Source: Mariniplasma anaerobium (GTDB taxonomy: Bacteria > Bacillota_I > Bacilli_A > Acholeplasmatales > Acholeplasmataceae). From it: DNA of 64,000 bases. Under the pieces are notes generated by a model. It made no database searches. It worked only from the letters and a program-made list of their open reading frames with translations, and had not been told where the DNA came from. This document shows, in pieces, positions 53,430 through 64,000 of this stretch (position 1 is the stretch's first letter; every line of letters begins with the position of its first letter). Both the position numbers and the translations under genes were made by a program. The DNA lies in assembly GCF_016865445.1 (NCBI RefSeq), contig NZ_AP024412.1, forward strand, positions 124,001 to 188,000. The letters run 5' to 3'.

Positions 53430-54941
53430 TTATACCTCATATATTGAATCTAATATGGATCCATCTCTATATCTTACGAGTCCAATGACTCTTTCTTTAT
53501 GTTTAAATAATTCAGGCAGGCCCGCAATTTCTATGGCTTTTTGATATAATTCATCAATCGTTAAAATTTTGAGCTGAGTATTTTTTAATTTATCTAATAA
53601 ATCGTTTCTATTCGGATTAACTGAGATTCCTCTTTCTGTGACAATAACATCTACACTATTTCCAGGTGTAGAGATAACTTGGATAGTGTTTCTTATAGAA
53701 GGAATTCTAGATTTAACTAAATTAGTTGTTATAATAGTTAATTTTGAGCCATAAGCTGTATCACTATGACCACCGCTACCACCTATAAGTTGATGTGTAG
53801 AAGTTGTTGTGACATTGACATTATAATTAAGGTCAATCTCTGTAGCACCCAGCACAACACAATCAAGCTTGTTAACAATAGCATCCTTGTAAAATGGATT
53901 TGCGTATTGCGATGCATCCATAAGTATATGGTTTATATTATTTTTATAGGAATTTACTGCAGTTAAATCAAAGGATTGCACATCATATAATTTATCAAAA
54001 AGTTTATGATTATACATATCTACTAAACTAGAGGTGATGCCACCACTAGCAAAAGATCCTTTGATATTATGTTTTATCATTTCATCTTTTAAGTAAGCAG
54101 CAACTGCAATACTGGTTGTACCTGCTCCAGTTTGAAAACTCATATTGTTTTTGATAACATCTAACTCATTCATAAGTTTTACGGTGTCTTTTGCAATTTT
54201 TAATTGTACAGGATCTTTTGTCATCGAAGTCGTACCCGATTCGATACCACTTGAGAGACCTATTTGATCAACTTTGATTAAATAATCTACATAAGTATGA
54301 TTAATCTCATTTTTAGAGAGTTTATCTAAAATAGTGTCAGTTACAATAACTTTATGTTTAGCGTAATACAAATCAGGATAGATATAACCTAATGGACCAC
54401 AAGGGTTATTCCCATCAATGCCATTAGCATTTCCGTCTAAATCTGCAGCACTCGCTGCAATAAATGCAACATCAATCTTAATATCCCCAGATTCAATAGC
54501 TCTTGCTCTGCCACCATGTGTATCCATAATTAGTAAATCTTTTAAATATCCATGACTTATAGCATCAGCAACCGGTCCGTTAACATAGTTAGTAAAAATT
54601 GAAGTAACATTTTGATTTTTTATAAGATCTACTAAAGGTTCATGAATTGGAAAGATAGAACTTGGAGCTAAAGTGATATTTTTTAAGTTTCTTATCTTTA
54701 TTTCTTTTAAAACCATATTTAAAAGCAAATCACCATTTCTATAATGATGGTGAAATGAAAATGTCATCCCATCTTTTATCTTTAGTTCATCAAATAAAAG
54801 AGATATAGACTCAATACGTTTACATTTTTCTTTTGAAAGTATTTTATCTAAAGGATTATAAGATTCAGTTTTAAAATGATCAACAGATATAAAAGGCTTA
54901 TATCCATCGGGAATCATTTTTCCTAGACTATTTTTGATCAC
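53430..54941 (-). CDS. citF: Citrate/citramalate lyase alpha subunit (CoA-transferase type)
   Basis: 503 residues. SFHHHYRNGDLLLNMVL, MDTHGGRARAIESGDI, GSGTTSMTKDP-like and IGGSGGHSDTAYGSKL are conserved in the alpha subunit, which exchanges the acetyl group for the substrate acyl group. Starts with GTG at 54941, AAAGGATGATATT upstream. The context (methylaspartase, hydratase, no citrate transporter) makes citramalate the likely substrate. Confidence 0.93.
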   Translation of the reverse strand: MIKNSLGKMIPDGYKPFISVDHFKTESYNPLDKILSKEKCKRIESISLLFDELKIKDGMTFSFHHHYRNGDLLLNMVLKEIKIRNLKNITLAPSSIFPIHEPLVDLIKNQNVTSIFTNYVNGPVADAISHGYLKDLLIMDTHGGRARAIESGDIKIDVAFIAASAADLDGNANGIDGNNPCGPLGYIYPDLYYAKHKVIVTDTILDKLSKNEINHTYVDYLIKVDQIGLSSGIESGTTSMTKDPVQLKIAKDTVKLMNELDVIKNNMSFQTGAGTTSIAVAAYLKDEMIKHNIKGSFASGGITSSLVDMYNHKLFDKLYDVQSFDLTAVNSYKNNINHILMDASQYANPFYKDAIVNKLDCVVLGATEIDLNYNVNVTTTSTHQLIGGSGGHSDTAYGSKLTIITTNLVKSRIPSIRNTIQVISTPGNSVDVIVTERGISVNPNRNDLLDKLKNTQLKILTIDELYQKAIEIAGLPELFKHKERVIGLVRYRDGSILDSIYEV

Positions 54942-54945
54942 AATA

Positions 54946-55773
54946 TCATCCTTTGGATTTTTCTATTATGTTTTGTGCTCTTTTGATAATAGGTTGGTCA
55001 ATCATTTTCCCATCAACAGAAAAAGCACCTAATCCTTCTTGATCAGCTTTTTCTTTTGCAAGAAGTATTTTTTGTGCGTATTTTATGTCTTCAATTGAAG
55101 GCAAAAATAGAGTATTAATTAAATCTATTTGATTTGGATGAATACAAGCTTTACCGCTCATGCCTAATGATTTGGCATATAATGTATCTTGTTTTAATCC
55201 TGATAAATCATTAGTGTTAACAAAAGGCGTATCAATTGCATCTATTTGATACGTTTTAGCAGCATATATAACCATATTTCTAGCAAACTCTATTTCATGA
55301 CCTTCTAGGGTTCTTGAAACACCTAAATAAGTTGCTAAATCTTCAGCACCTAATAACAAACCATTAACTCGTTTTTGTTTAGCTATATCAAGAGCATTTA
55401 ATACAGACTCAGGAGTTTCAATTAAAGCTATAATTCCTATTTTCTTTTTTAGTTTGAACTTTTTTTCTAGAGTAGTTAATGTTTGGTCTAATAGAAGAAG
55501 TGATTTTTGATCAGCCTTAGGTAGTAAAATTGTATCTATCTGTTCATGCATAATCTCTTTTAAATCAGTAATTTTATTAATTCTTATGATAATTTCTAAA
55601 TCACTTAATTTAAAAGTATCTAAAAAAGAGATGAGTAAATCTTTAGCAGCATCTTTTTCAGTTAAATGCACACCATCTTCTAAATCAAAAATTACTGAGT
55701 CAGATTCAAAAATGTCAGCGTTTTGTAACATTGCTGGATGATTTGCTGGGATAAATAATAAACTTTTACGCAT
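54946..55773 (-). CDS. citE: Citrate/citramalate lyase beta subunit
   Basis: 275 residues, HpcH/HpaI aldolase fold. RKSLLFIPANHPAMLQNA, DSVIFDLEDGV (metal-binding Glu/Asp), IIRINK, LIETPESVLNA and GLLLGAEDLATYLG are family signatures. Cleaves the acyl-ACP intermediate, here probably citramalyl-ACP to acetyl-ACP and pyruvate. Overlaps the citD stop by eight bases. Confidence 0.94.
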   Translation of the reverse strand: MRKSLLFIPANHPAMLQNADIFESDSVIFDLEDGVHLTEKDAAKDLLISFLDTFKLSDLEIIIRINKITDLKEIMHEQIDTILLPKADQKSLLLLDQTLTTLEKKFKLKKKIGIIALIETPESVLNALDIAKQKRVNGLLLGAEDLATYLGVSRTLEGHEIEFARNMVIYAAKTYQIDAIDTPFVNTNDLSGLKQDTLYAKSLGMSGKACIHPNQIDLINTLFLPSIEDIKYAQKILLAKEKADQEGLGAFSVDGKMIDQPIIKRAQNIIEKSKG

Positions 55774-56029
55774 GATAAACTCCTAACCGCTTGCAAGCTG
55801 TCTTGATTCTAGCAATAATTGTATAATCAAGAGCACCCTTATCTTTAATAAATAAATGGATATGATCTATCTTCATATCTATAAGAGTTTGTCTTGCTAC
55901 TTTTTCTATTTGAATTCCGAATTGTTCAAAAACTACACTTTCAATTTCAATAGTTAGAACATCGGACTTTTTAACAGTTACGATGCAATCATTAGATTCA
56001 AATGTTCCTGCGGTTGCAAATGTTTTCAA
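55766..56029 (-). CDS. citD: Citrate/citramalate lyase acyl carrier protein
   Basis: 87 residues. TAGTFESNDCIVTV holds the conserved Ser that carries the phosphoribosyl-dephospho-CoA arm. The start codon is TTG at 56029, with AGGTG nine or so bases upstream; no ATG fits the frame before the conserved region. Normal length for CitD. Confidence 0.92.
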   Translation of the reverse strand: MKTFATAGTFESNDCIVTVKKSDVLTIEIESVVFEQFGIQIEKVARQTLIDMKIDHIHLFIKDKGALDYTIIARIKTACKRLGVYHA

Positions 56030-56039
56030 AAAACATCAC

Positions 56040-57284
56040 CTATCTTTTCATCTTAGAAAGTTCAATAGTTCTTTCCATTTCATTTTTTACAATCATATAA
56101 CCACTGTCAACATCCATACCTGGTTTTGCAAGGCAAAGATCTGCACCTGCGCCTATAGCGACATGAGTAGTAGCTATTGCAGAAAGATTTGTTTCATTAC
56201 ATGTTCCACCACAATAAGCACCAATGCCTCTTTCTTTACAATAAAGTATAGCTTCGGCAATATGTTGAAGACCACCTAAATCAGGAGTTTTAATTTGTAG
56301 AACATGACCAGCCTTGTGATCAGCAAAATATTTAATATCATCAAGATTGTTACACCACTCATCAGCAACTATTTCAACACCTATCTTTTCTTCATCTAAT
56401 AAGGCGGTTAGTTTTTGTAGCATGAGCATTGTATCTTCTCTATTGCCTTGATCAAAAGGACCTTCTAATCTTAATTTAAAAGGAGAAGCAGCATCTTCTA
56501 AATCTCTGCAGTAAGATACGATTTTATCCATATCATCATGAAAAGCAATCCCAACTGTTCCATATACATCTATATGGATAATTGGATTATAATCATCTCT
56601 TAATCTTTGAGTTAAAATTCTATTTTTTAACCATTCAATATAAGCGATGAGTTTTTCTCCATGTAGCCCTAATTTTTCTTTCACATTGTTAATCAATGCA
56701 TGAGGAAGTGATTCAACTTCTTTTAAAATCATTTTATCTACATTTGTATATCGATCATCACCGGTTTGTGCAAAAATAGGTATTGATTTTAAAACTCTAA
56801 GAGATGGATTATATTCATCTCTAATAACTTCAGCCATTGATTTCTTTTCTTTTAGGGAAATTGCAGATAATATTGCTTGAGATAAACCATATCTTATGGC
56901 AGTATGAAGACGTTTACCATCAATTTTAAAATCATCAATAAGACTCATCGTTTCTTTGAAAGTAGTTAAAGTTAATCCTTCTAAAAGAGGTTTAATATAA
57001 GTCTCCATAATTGGAATATAGTGCTTTGCAAGGAAAAGAGGATCTCGTCCTCCAGCTCCTGAATATTGAACTGCTGCACAATCACCAACTGCAATATCTT
57101 TATTATCTAAAATGAGTTGAATTGATATAGCCTCACCTGTAACTCTTACTTTTTCAAAGCCTTGGGTTTGAGGTTCTCCAATGTATAAAAATCCATCATG
57201 GATTGCATCATTTTTTATAGCTTTCTGATCATCAAAATAAAAGCCTGTATATGATTTTGTAAATAGTACTTGTTTAATTTTCAT
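56040..57284 (-). CDS. mal: Methylaspartate ammonia-lyase
   Basis: 414 residues from the ATG at 57284 (matches the family's MKI...TGFYFDDQ start; an upstream start at 57299 is possible). Enolase-superfamily fold: VLQIKTPDLGGLQH contains the catalytic Lys, and metal ligands lie in IHIDVYG, RLEGPFDQG and VADEWCN. Deaminates 3-methylaspartate to mesaconate. The start overlaps the mutE stop by 11 bases. Confidence 0.95.
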   Translation of the reverse strand: MKIKQVLFTKSYTGFYFDDQKAIKNDAIHDGFLYIGEPQTQGFEKVRVTGEAISIQLILDNKDIAVGDCAAVQYSGAGGRDPLFLAKHYIPIMETYIKPLLEGLTLTTFKETMSLIDDFKIDGKRLHTAIRYGLSQAILSAISLKEKKSMAEVIRDEYNPSLRVLKSIPIFAQTGDDRYTNVDKMILKEVESLPHALINNVKEKLGLHGEKLIAYIEWLKNRILTQRLRDDYNPIIHIDVYGTVGIAFHDDMDKIVSYCRDLEDAASPFKLRLEGPFDQGNREDTMLMLQKLTALLDEEKIGVEIVADEWCNNLDDIKYFADHKAGHVLQIKTPDLGGLQHIAEAILYCKERGIGAYCGGTCNETNLSAIATTHVAIGAGADLCLAKPGMDVDSGYMIVKNEMERTIELSKMKR

Positions 57285-58737
57285 CTGCTTTTCTACCAAT
57301 TAAACTTCCTTCACTAACCGCATAAACATCATCAACAGTCATTTGGAAATCTAATGCTCTATCTTCTTTTAAAGCCCTTTCTTTTAATTTGTCTTTATGA
57401 AAGTTTTTAACTTCTTCAGACATACCTAAATGACCGAATTCTAATATACGTATACAACCTTCATTATCTCTTGCGGGTAGAACTAAACCCATCGTCTGTT
57501 TACTTGGAGCAAATGGAATATCGATAACTCCATATTCGAATGCTTTAATTGCACCTATGGCAACATCACCTAATCCAAGATCAATAACTTTATCCATGAG
57601 ACAAGTTACTTCTTTTCTAATCATTTCTTTTTCGAGGTTTAATTTTTGAGAATCAGGAAACGCTTGATCTTTTAATAAATTAACGACGAATTTTGAAGCT
57701 TTGATTCCAGTTGCATTCATTTCTTTTGTTGGAACACCAATAGATTCAACAGGAGTCTTAGTAATCATTTTAGTTGCTTTTGATAAAGATGCAACTGTTG
57801 ATGCCATTGAAATTAAGCCTAACGCTTCAGCTTCATCCTTTGGGAATCCACCCATCCATTGATGAAACACTGTTGTTATATGCATATTTTTATGACCAAA
57901 AGTATATAAATAATATTCTGTTAATTCTTTTAACATTTGGATGGCTGCAACATCTTGAACAACATTTCCACATTGACCATATCCAACTGAAATATGTTTA
58001 ACGCCTTGAGTAGCAGCTAGTATACTTTCAATAATGCCTACAGTAATTGCAATTGAAGGGGGAACAAGTGTTCCAGTTAATGGACCAAATGGTTCTCTAT
58101 TAATATGAATTCCATGATCTTCATAATATCCAACTAAGCGATCACAATATTGCCAGTAGTAGATAGAATCAGCTAATGAAATATTTTTAGCATAAGGAAT
58201 ATTATAAGAAATACCGCCACCTTCATTAGATGTCCATCCAGCTGCATGAATAATTTCAGATAATAATCTTGCATCAGGTGTACCGTGTCTAGCTTGCAAT
58301 GGAACATTAACAGCTTTTAAGACTTCCATACATCCTTCAACACCATGATTAACAGCAGGAAAACCATTAAGGAAAGATCTTTGTTCTTTCTCACTTATTT
58401 CTATGCCTTCTTGAGCTTCTAAATATCGATTATGTCTTGTATAAGAATCAATTGTAGAAGGCAAAAAATCAGCACCCGCTTGTTCTAAATGTTTTAACAA
58501 TTCTATATGACCCTGAAGTGTTGCTACACCAGCTCTTGGTTGAATATATGTTCTTTTTTCTTTGTCAGCTTTTAAAAGTTTAAGCGCAAAATTTTTGTGT
58601 TCTGGAACTGCTCTTAATGTTTCAACAGCTGTGTCTAAATCTAATAAAGGAGAATCTCCTGTAGGCCAGGTAGAAAGTACTTCCTTGCGTACTTCTAGGA
58701 AATATTCTAAAGACCATTTTTTATTTCTTACTCGCAT
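57274..58737 (-). CDS. mutE: Glutamate mutase epsilon subunit
   Basis: 487 residues, TIM-barrel catalytic subunit. WPTGDSPLLDLD near the N-terminus, IQPRAGVATLQGHIELL, LQARHGTPDARLLSEI, NREPFGPLTGTLVPPSIA and HQWMGGFPKDEAEA are hallmark blocks. With MutS and adenosylcobalamin it converts glutamate to (2S,3S)-3-methylaspartate. TAGGAGCCTAAC lies before the ATG. Confidence 0.96.
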   Translation of the reverse strand: MRVRNKKWSLEYFLEVRKEVLSTWPTGDSPLLDLDTAVETLRAVPEHKNFALKLLKADKEKRTYIQPRAGVATLQGHIELLKHLEQAGADFLPSTIDSYTRHNRYLEAQEGIEISEKEQRSFLNGFPAVNHGVEGCMEVLKAVNVPLQARHGTPDARLLSEIIHAAGWTSNEGGGISYNIPYAKNISLADSIYYWQYCDRLVGYYEDHGIHINREPFGPLTGTLVPPSIAITVGIIESILAATQGVKHISVGYGQCGNVVQDVAAIQMLKELTEYYLYTFGHKNMHITTVFHQWMGGFPKDEAEALGLISMASTVASLSKATKMITKTPVESIGVPTKEMNATGIKASKFVVNLLKDQAFPDSQKLNLEKEMIRKEVTCLMDKVIDLGLGDVAIGAIKAFEYGVIDIPFAPSKQTMGLVLPARDNEGCIRILEFGHLGMSEEVKNFHKDKLKERALKEDRALDFQMTVDDVYAVSEGSLIGRKADEN

Positions 58738-58746
58738 GTTAGGCTC

Positions 58747-60129
58747 CTATAGTTTTATCATATATTTTTTCATTATTCTAAGCGCAATCTCTGGATAATC
58801 AATAGAGAGTAGACCCATTGCAGAAAGAATATAGGTCTTATCTAGTAAGTATTCAGGGTTTCTAGGTCTTAATTCCATAGGTTTACTCGCTATAGTTATA
58901 CCATTTTTTAAAATTGCAACTGGATCTTTACTGCTAATGACAACACCACCAGTACCTATAAAATATTGTGTTTGAGTCAAGTCTTTTCCAATTTGATAAT
59001 ACATAACACCCATTGGTGTATAAACACCTTTTAATGTCCCTACATGTCTTGTTGTTGCGATATCGATACATTTACCTGCAAAAATATCATCAGCAACATA
59101 ATCTGCATCAGTAGAAGAAATGAATTCTATATCGTCATGTCTTTTATGAGCTTCAAAACTTAAATCAACGTTTTTGCTTTTATAATAACTAATTTCTGAA
59201 GCGCTAAATGTTTCTAAAATACCTAAAGATGAGTATCTCATACCCAAATCACCTTCGACAGTTCTTTTTGCATAAGGCTCTTCAAGGCCAGATAAAATTG
59301 CATTCATTTGAGTCGGTAGTCCAGATGACATAGAATATATATCAGTGGTTGCACCACCGACATCAGCAAGCATCAAATCTCCTAATCCTGTTTCATCACC
59401 AAACCCATTAGATAAGAGCTCAGCAGCCATTAAGACAGCGTTAGGCGTAGGAAGAACAACTTCATTAACAAGCTTTTCAACTTTTTTAATACCTTTAGCT
59501 TCAATAATGTTTTTTACAAAAATATCTTTAATGGTATCTTTAGCACTTGTAATATTTAATACATTAAGTCTTGGCATCACGTTTTCACAAATAAAAAATT
59601 CTTTTTTAGCAGCAGTTAAGATTTCTTCAATCTCATCTGTAGCATCTTTGTTTCCAGCAAAAACAATCGGAGCTTTAATATCCGATTTTGCAAGTTGTTT
59701 AGCATTATGAATGACACATTCTTTATTGCCTCCATTAGCTCCCCCAGCTAAAAGAATGATATCAATATTTTTTTCTTTTATTTGATCCACTTCATGGTGG
59801 TTAATATTATGAGATAAGACAAGTTCAACTTTAGCCCCCGCACCTAAACAAACTCGTCTAGCTGCTTCAGTTGTAAGTTCTTCAACTAGTCCGATTGCGA
59901 CCATTTTTAAACCACCAGCAGCAGAAGAACAGGCAGTTATTTTATCGAAATTCATGTCATGACCAATTTTAGCTATCAATTTATCATATGCTTTTTGGTA
60001 GCCTAAAATAATGTTTTTTTCAACAGTTGTTATTGCTTTTGCAGTTGCTATAATTTCTTCTTTTTCCAAATCAACAGCAGTTAATTTGGTGAAAGTAGAA
60101 CCAAAATCAACAAGCAAATATGTTTTCAT
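58747..60129 (-). CDS. mutL: Glutamate mutase-reactivating ATPase MutL
   Basis: 460 residues, ASKHA fold. LLVDFGSTFTKLTAVDLE is the phosphate-1 loop, and LMLADVGGATTDIYSM the second acidic loop. It is the usual chaperone between mutS and mutE, thought to exchange damaged cobalamin. Not to be confused with the DNA mismatch protein MutL. Start overlaps the mutS stop (TAATG). Confidence 0.94.
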   Translation of the reverse strand: MKTYLLVDFGSTFTKLTAVDLEKEEIIATAKAITTVEKNIILGYQKAYDKLIAKIGHDMNFDKITACSSAAGGLKMVAIGLVEELTTEAARRVCLGAGAKVELVLSHNINHHEVDQIKEKNIDIILLAGGANGGNKECVIHNAKQLAKSDIKAPIVFAGNKDATDEIEEILTAAKKEFFICENVMPRLNVLNITSAKDTIKDIFVKNIIEAKGIKKVEKLVNEVVLPTPNAVLMAAELLSNGFGDETGLGDLMLADVGGATTDIYSMSSGLPTQMNAILSGLEEPYAKRTVEGDLGMRYSSLGILETFSASEISYYKSKNVDLSFEAHKRHDDIEFISSTDADYVADDIFAGKCIDIATTRHVGTLKGVYTPMGVMYYQIGKDLTQTQYFIGTGGVVISSKDPVAILKNGITIASKPMELRPRNPEYLLDKTYILSAMGLLSIDYPEIALRIMKKYMIKL

Positions 60130-60536
60130 TAGTTGCCCCCTAAGTCCTGTTTAATTGTACTTAAAACATCTTCAATTTTAATTCCAGGAGGATAAACTCT
60201 ATTAAAGCCCATCTCTTTGAATCTCTTTTCAACTTCAGTAAAATCTTGTTTACCAATGACAATGTTTCCACCAACATAAAGAAGTATTTGATCAAGACCT
60301 GATTCTTCACATTTATCACGCATGCCTCTGCAATCAAGCTCTCCTTGACCATATAAAGATGACACCATAATTAAAGAAGCTGATGTTTCTATAGCTGCAT
60401 TTATAAAATCTTCTTGAGATGATAATACACCAACATTGACGACATTATAGCCTTCTTTGTTTAATGTATACTCAATGATCTTATTGCCTACAGCATGAAC
60501 ATCAGCTCCGATTACGCCGATAACGATAGTTTTCAT
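60129..60536 (-). CDS. mutS: Glutamate mutase sigma subunit (cobalamin-binding)
   Basis: 135 residues. [11 protein letters not shown] supplies the cobalt-ligating His in DxHxx[10 protein letters not shown] and [10 protein letters not shown] complete the B12-binding fold. GGAGGAAAAC lies before the ATG. First gene of the nine-gene operon mutS-mutL-mutE-mal-citDEFC-citXG. Not the mismatch-repair MutS. Confidence 0.96.
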   Translation of the reverse strand: MKTIVIGVIGADVHAVGNKIIEYTLNKEGYNVVNVGVLSSQEDFINAAIETSASLIMVSSLYGQGELDCRGMRDKCEESGLDQILLYVGGNIVIGKQDFTEVEKRFKEMGFNRVYPPGIKIEDVLSTIKQDLGGN

Positions 60537-60573
60537 GTTTTCCTCCGGTATTTTATACGATTAATAATAATAT

Positions 60574-60591
60574 ATTATAAAAACGCTTACA
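60574..60591 (-). promoter_or_regulatory. cre-like site overlapping the promoter of the methylaspartate operon
   Basis: Minus-strand TGTAAGCGTTTTTA (60578-60591) matches 13 of 14 positions of the CcpA box and runs into TATAAT (60574-60579). A bound CcpA would block the promoter. Confidence 0.6.
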
Positions 60592-60752
60592 TACACTAGT
60601 ATTCTAAATCATTTTTGCTTAAAAAACAACAGTAAAACAGCCTTTTTTATACTTTTTTAAGTATAAGAAGCGATATTACTGAATACTTAAGAAAAATGAA
60701 GTATATTTAGCAAATATTTGAAAAAATATTTTTTGAAGAATCTATAACAATG

Positions 60753-60783
60753 AAAAAGATGATTGAATAAACAATCATCTTTA
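60753..60783. terminator. Terminator of lysS
   Basis: AAAAGATGATTG-aataaa-CAATCATCTTT; on the minus strand a TTTTTC run follows. Confidence 0.75.
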
Positions 60784-60790
60784 TATTTTA

Positions 60791-62290
<1,500 letters not shown>

Positions 62291-62302
62291 CTAATCGTTG
62301 AT

Positions 62303-62312
62303 ATTATATCAT
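62303..62312 (-). promoter_or_regulatory. Extended -10 promoter of lysS
   Basis: Minus-strand TGATATAAT with TATAAT at plus positions 62303-62308, after the rqcP terminator and before the lysS ribosome site. No T-box leader is present. Confidence 0.6.
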
Positions 62313-62313
62313 A

Positions 62314-62341
62314 GAAAAAGCCATAATAGAACATTATGGCC
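62314..62341 (-). terminator. Terminator overlapping the rqcP stop codon
   Basis: GCCATAAT (arm) / ATTATGGC with T-run (CTTTTTCT) on the minus strand; the rqcP TAA at 62334-62336 lies in the first arm. Confidence 0.8.
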
Positions 62342-62579
62342 GTTTTTCTTCACTTAAAAGTTCATACATCAGTACATCTTTTTTCGGGACCAAAGAAAGT
62401 ACTTTTACTTTAATAATCTTTATGCCCAAATGTAGTGTTAAGATGTCATTTTCTTTAACAGCAGAAGAAGGTTTAGCAATTTTATCGTTTATCTCAACTT
62501 TATCCTTGCTCGCCGCCTCTTTAGCTATGGTTCTCCGCTTAATAATTCTTGCTACTTTAAGATACTTATCAAGACGCAT
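62334..62579 (-). CDS. rqcP: RqcP (YabO-like) S4-domain RNA-binding protein
   Basis: 81 residues from the ATG at 62579: [22 protein letters not shown] is the exact start of RqcP/Hsp15-like S4 domains. The longer frame from 62621 lies in the end of ftsH and is not needed. RqcP binds 50S peptidyl-tRNA complexes and supports C-terminal alanine tailing in ribosome quality control. Overlaps the ftsH stop by 11 bases. Confidence 0.9.
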   Translation of the reverse strand: MRLDKYLKVARIIKRRTIAKEAASKDKVEINDKIAKPSSAVKENDILTLHLGIKIIKVKVLSLVPKKDVLMYELLSEEKRP

Positions 62580-64000
62580 CTTCGGATTTACCAGTTTTTT
62601 CTTTCCACCATGATAATTCACCAGTTTTTACAATTTCTTCAATATCTGATTTAGTTAATGTTTCAACTTCTACAAGGTAATGAGCGATTTTGTCTAGTAA
62701 ATCACGATTTTCAGTTATTATTTTTGTTGCTTCATTAAAACATGTTGTAATAATGTGTCTAATTTCAGAATCAATTTCATGTGCGACTTGGTCAGAGAAG
62801 TTTTTTTCTTTGAAATAATCTCTACCTAAGAATACATTACCACTACCAGATTCGTATTGGACAGGGCCTAAATCACTCATGCCATATTCGGTAACCATAG
62901 CTCTTGCGATTTTAGTTGCGACTTGGAAATCATTATATGCACCTGTTGTGACAGTATCAAATACAATTTCTTCGGCAACTCTACCACCAAGATAACTTGT
63001 GATTTTAGCTAATAAAGATTTTTTAGTTTCTAAGAATTTTTCAACTGCTGGAGTCATTAAGTTATACCCACCAGCTGAGCCTCTTGGAATAATAGTTACT
63101 TTTTGAACAACATTAGCATCTTCAAGTTTAATACCAATGACAGCATGTCCTGCTTCATGATATGCAACAGTTTTCTTTTCTTCGACTGTATATTTACGAC
63201 TCTTCTTAGCTGGACCCATCATAACTCTATCAATGGCTTCATCTAAATCAGGTTCTAAAACTAATGTTCTATTATCACGTGCAGCTAGTAATGCTGCTTC
63301 ATTTAATAAGTTTTCAATATCTGCACCAGTGAATCCTGGAATTCTACCAGCAAAATCATCAAAATTAATCTTTGGATCAATTTTCTTATTCTTTGCATGG
63401 ACTTTAAGAATAGCTGAACGACCTCTAACATCGGGTAGAGATATCGTAATTTGTCTATCAAAACGACCTGGACGAAGAAGTGCAGGGTCTAATACATCAG
63501 GACGGTTTGTTGCAGCAATAATGATGATACCCATATTTCCTGTGAATCCATCCATTTCAACTAATAATTGGTTTAATGTTTGTTCTCTTTCATCATTCCC
63601 GCCACCAAGACCAGCACCACGTTGACGACCTACTGCATCTATTTCATCTATAAAGATAATACATGGAGAGTTTTCTTTAGCGACTTTAAATAAATCACGT
63701 ACACGAGAAGCACCAACTCCGACAAACATTTCTACAAAATCAGATCCTGAAATTGAGAAGAATGGAACGTTTGCTTCACCTGCAACTGCTTTAGCAAGTA
63801 ATGTCTTACCAGTACCTGGAGCACCTACGAGAAGTACACCTTTTGGAATTCTAGCTCCCATATCAACATATTTCTTAGGAGTTTTTAAGAAATCAATGAG
63901 TTCAACCATTTCTTCTTTTTCTTCTTCAATACCAGCAACATCTTTAAATGTTATTGTTTTTTCTCTATTTAATTTAGCTCTATTTTTTGCAAAATCAAAT
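62569..64000 (-). CDS. ftsH: ATP-dependent zinc metalloprotease FtsH, C-terminal part (5' end outside window)
   Basis: Partial; the frame is open to the window edge (reads [23 protein letters not shown] before the ATG at 63909, so that ATG is internal). AAA module with GAPGTGKT (Walker A), [11 protein letters not shown] (Walker B), [20 protein letters not shown]; protease zinc site HEAGH. The N-terminal membrane part lies beyond the window. Membrane-anchored quality-control protease. Confidence 0.97.
   Translation of the reverse strand, partial: FDFAKNRAKLNREKTITFKDVAGIEEEKEEMVELIDFLKTPKKYVDMGARIPKGVLLVGAPGTGKTLLAKAVAGEANVPFFSISGSDFVEMFVGVGASRVRDLFKVAKENSPCIIFIDEIDAVGRQRGAGLGGGNDEREQTLNQLLVEMDGFTGNMGIIIIAATNRPDVLDPALLRPGRFDRQITISLPDVRGRSAILKVHAKNKKIDPKINFDDFAGRIPGFTGADIENLLNEAALLAARDNRTLVLEPDLDEAIDRVMMGPAKKSRKYTVEEKKTVAYHEAGHAVIGIKLEDANVVQKVTIIPRGSAGGYNLMTPAVEKFLETKKSLLAKITSYLGGRVAEEIVFDTVTTGAYNDFQVATKIARAMVTEYGMSDLGPVQYESGSGNVFLGRDYFKEKNFSDQVAHEIDSEIRHIITTCFNEATKIITENRDLLDKIAHYLVEVETLTKSDIEEIVKTGELSWWKEKTGKSEDAS

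Noticed and set aside
59345-59710. 121-codon plus-strand frame opposite mutL
   Set aside because: Antisense to a strongly conserved gene, without a ribosome site.
58747-60536. mutS/mutL as DNA mismatch repair genes
   Set aside because: The sequences have the DxHxxG cobalamin site and an ASKHA ATPase fold, and sit with mutE and methylaspartase; only the names coincide.
63233-63625. 130-codon plus-strand frame opposite ftsH
   Set aside because: Mirror of the conserved AAA domain; no supporting signals.

Overview
The window is very AT-rich, uses TGA as an ordinary stop codon, and reads strong Shine-Dalgarno sites (AGGAGG/GGTG types). It encodes SipW/TasA-like and lipobox secretion signals, an RqcP/FtsH/LysS block, a Firmicutes-type GalT and clostridial-type amino-acid fermentation. 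This suggests a chromosome from a low-GC Firmicutes-derived anaerobe, perhaps close to the Acholeplasma/Izemoplasma branch. The lineage is inference; no rRNA or other decisive marker is present. Many plus-strand promoters are extended -10 boxes (TGnTATAAT).

Layout. 1-8.6 kb: an MFS transporter (cut by the window edge), a DbpA-type RNA helicase broken by a one-base shift, an aldo/keto reductase, an SDR, an AhpD-like protein, a uracil-type permease, an unknown membrane protein and a nitroreductase. 8.7-14.8 kb: a lipoprotein metallopeptidase, two more nitroreductase-fold proteins, a methyltransferase/flavin reductase/SagB-type operon, ferritin, and the tail of a lost solute-binding protein. 14.9-24.4 kb: a GGDEF+HD-GYP cyclic-di-GMP protein, a 1.3-thousand-residue repeat surface protein with a 1,572-bp internal tandem duplication, and a 1,041-residue lipoprotein. 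24.4-28.7 kb: a MacB-like ABC transporter with its two-component system. 28.9-37.7 kb: small proteins, cold-shock protein, a LURP-one-like protein, lipoprotein, two further GGDEF-family proteins, GNAT, a pilin-like protein and a second aldo/keto reductase. 38-43 kb: galR-galT-galK and a MATE pump. 43.2-60.6 kb: a catabolic island. 60.8-64 kb: lysS, rqcP and ftsH (cut by the window edge).

The catabolic island is the best-understood system. hutH-hutU-ftcD-hutI-fchA convert histidine to glutamate with one-carbon transfer to tetrahydrofolate. A nine-gene operon (mutS-mutL-mutE-mal-citD-citE-citF-citC-citXG) plus a divergent two-subunit class I hydratase then make up the full methylaspartate route. 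In it glutamate goes to 3-methylaspartate, mesaconate, citramalate, and finally acetate plus pyruvate. Here the 'citrate lyase' is most likely citramalate lyase and the 'fumarase' mesaconase. Both large operons carry a CcpA-type cre-like box at their 5' end.

The most promising undescribed feature is a two-gene operon of paralogous 44- and 50-residue proteins on the minus strand at 31498-31789. It sits behind a perfect consensus promoter (TTGACA, 17 bp, TATAAT) flanked by three ACACTTT repeats.
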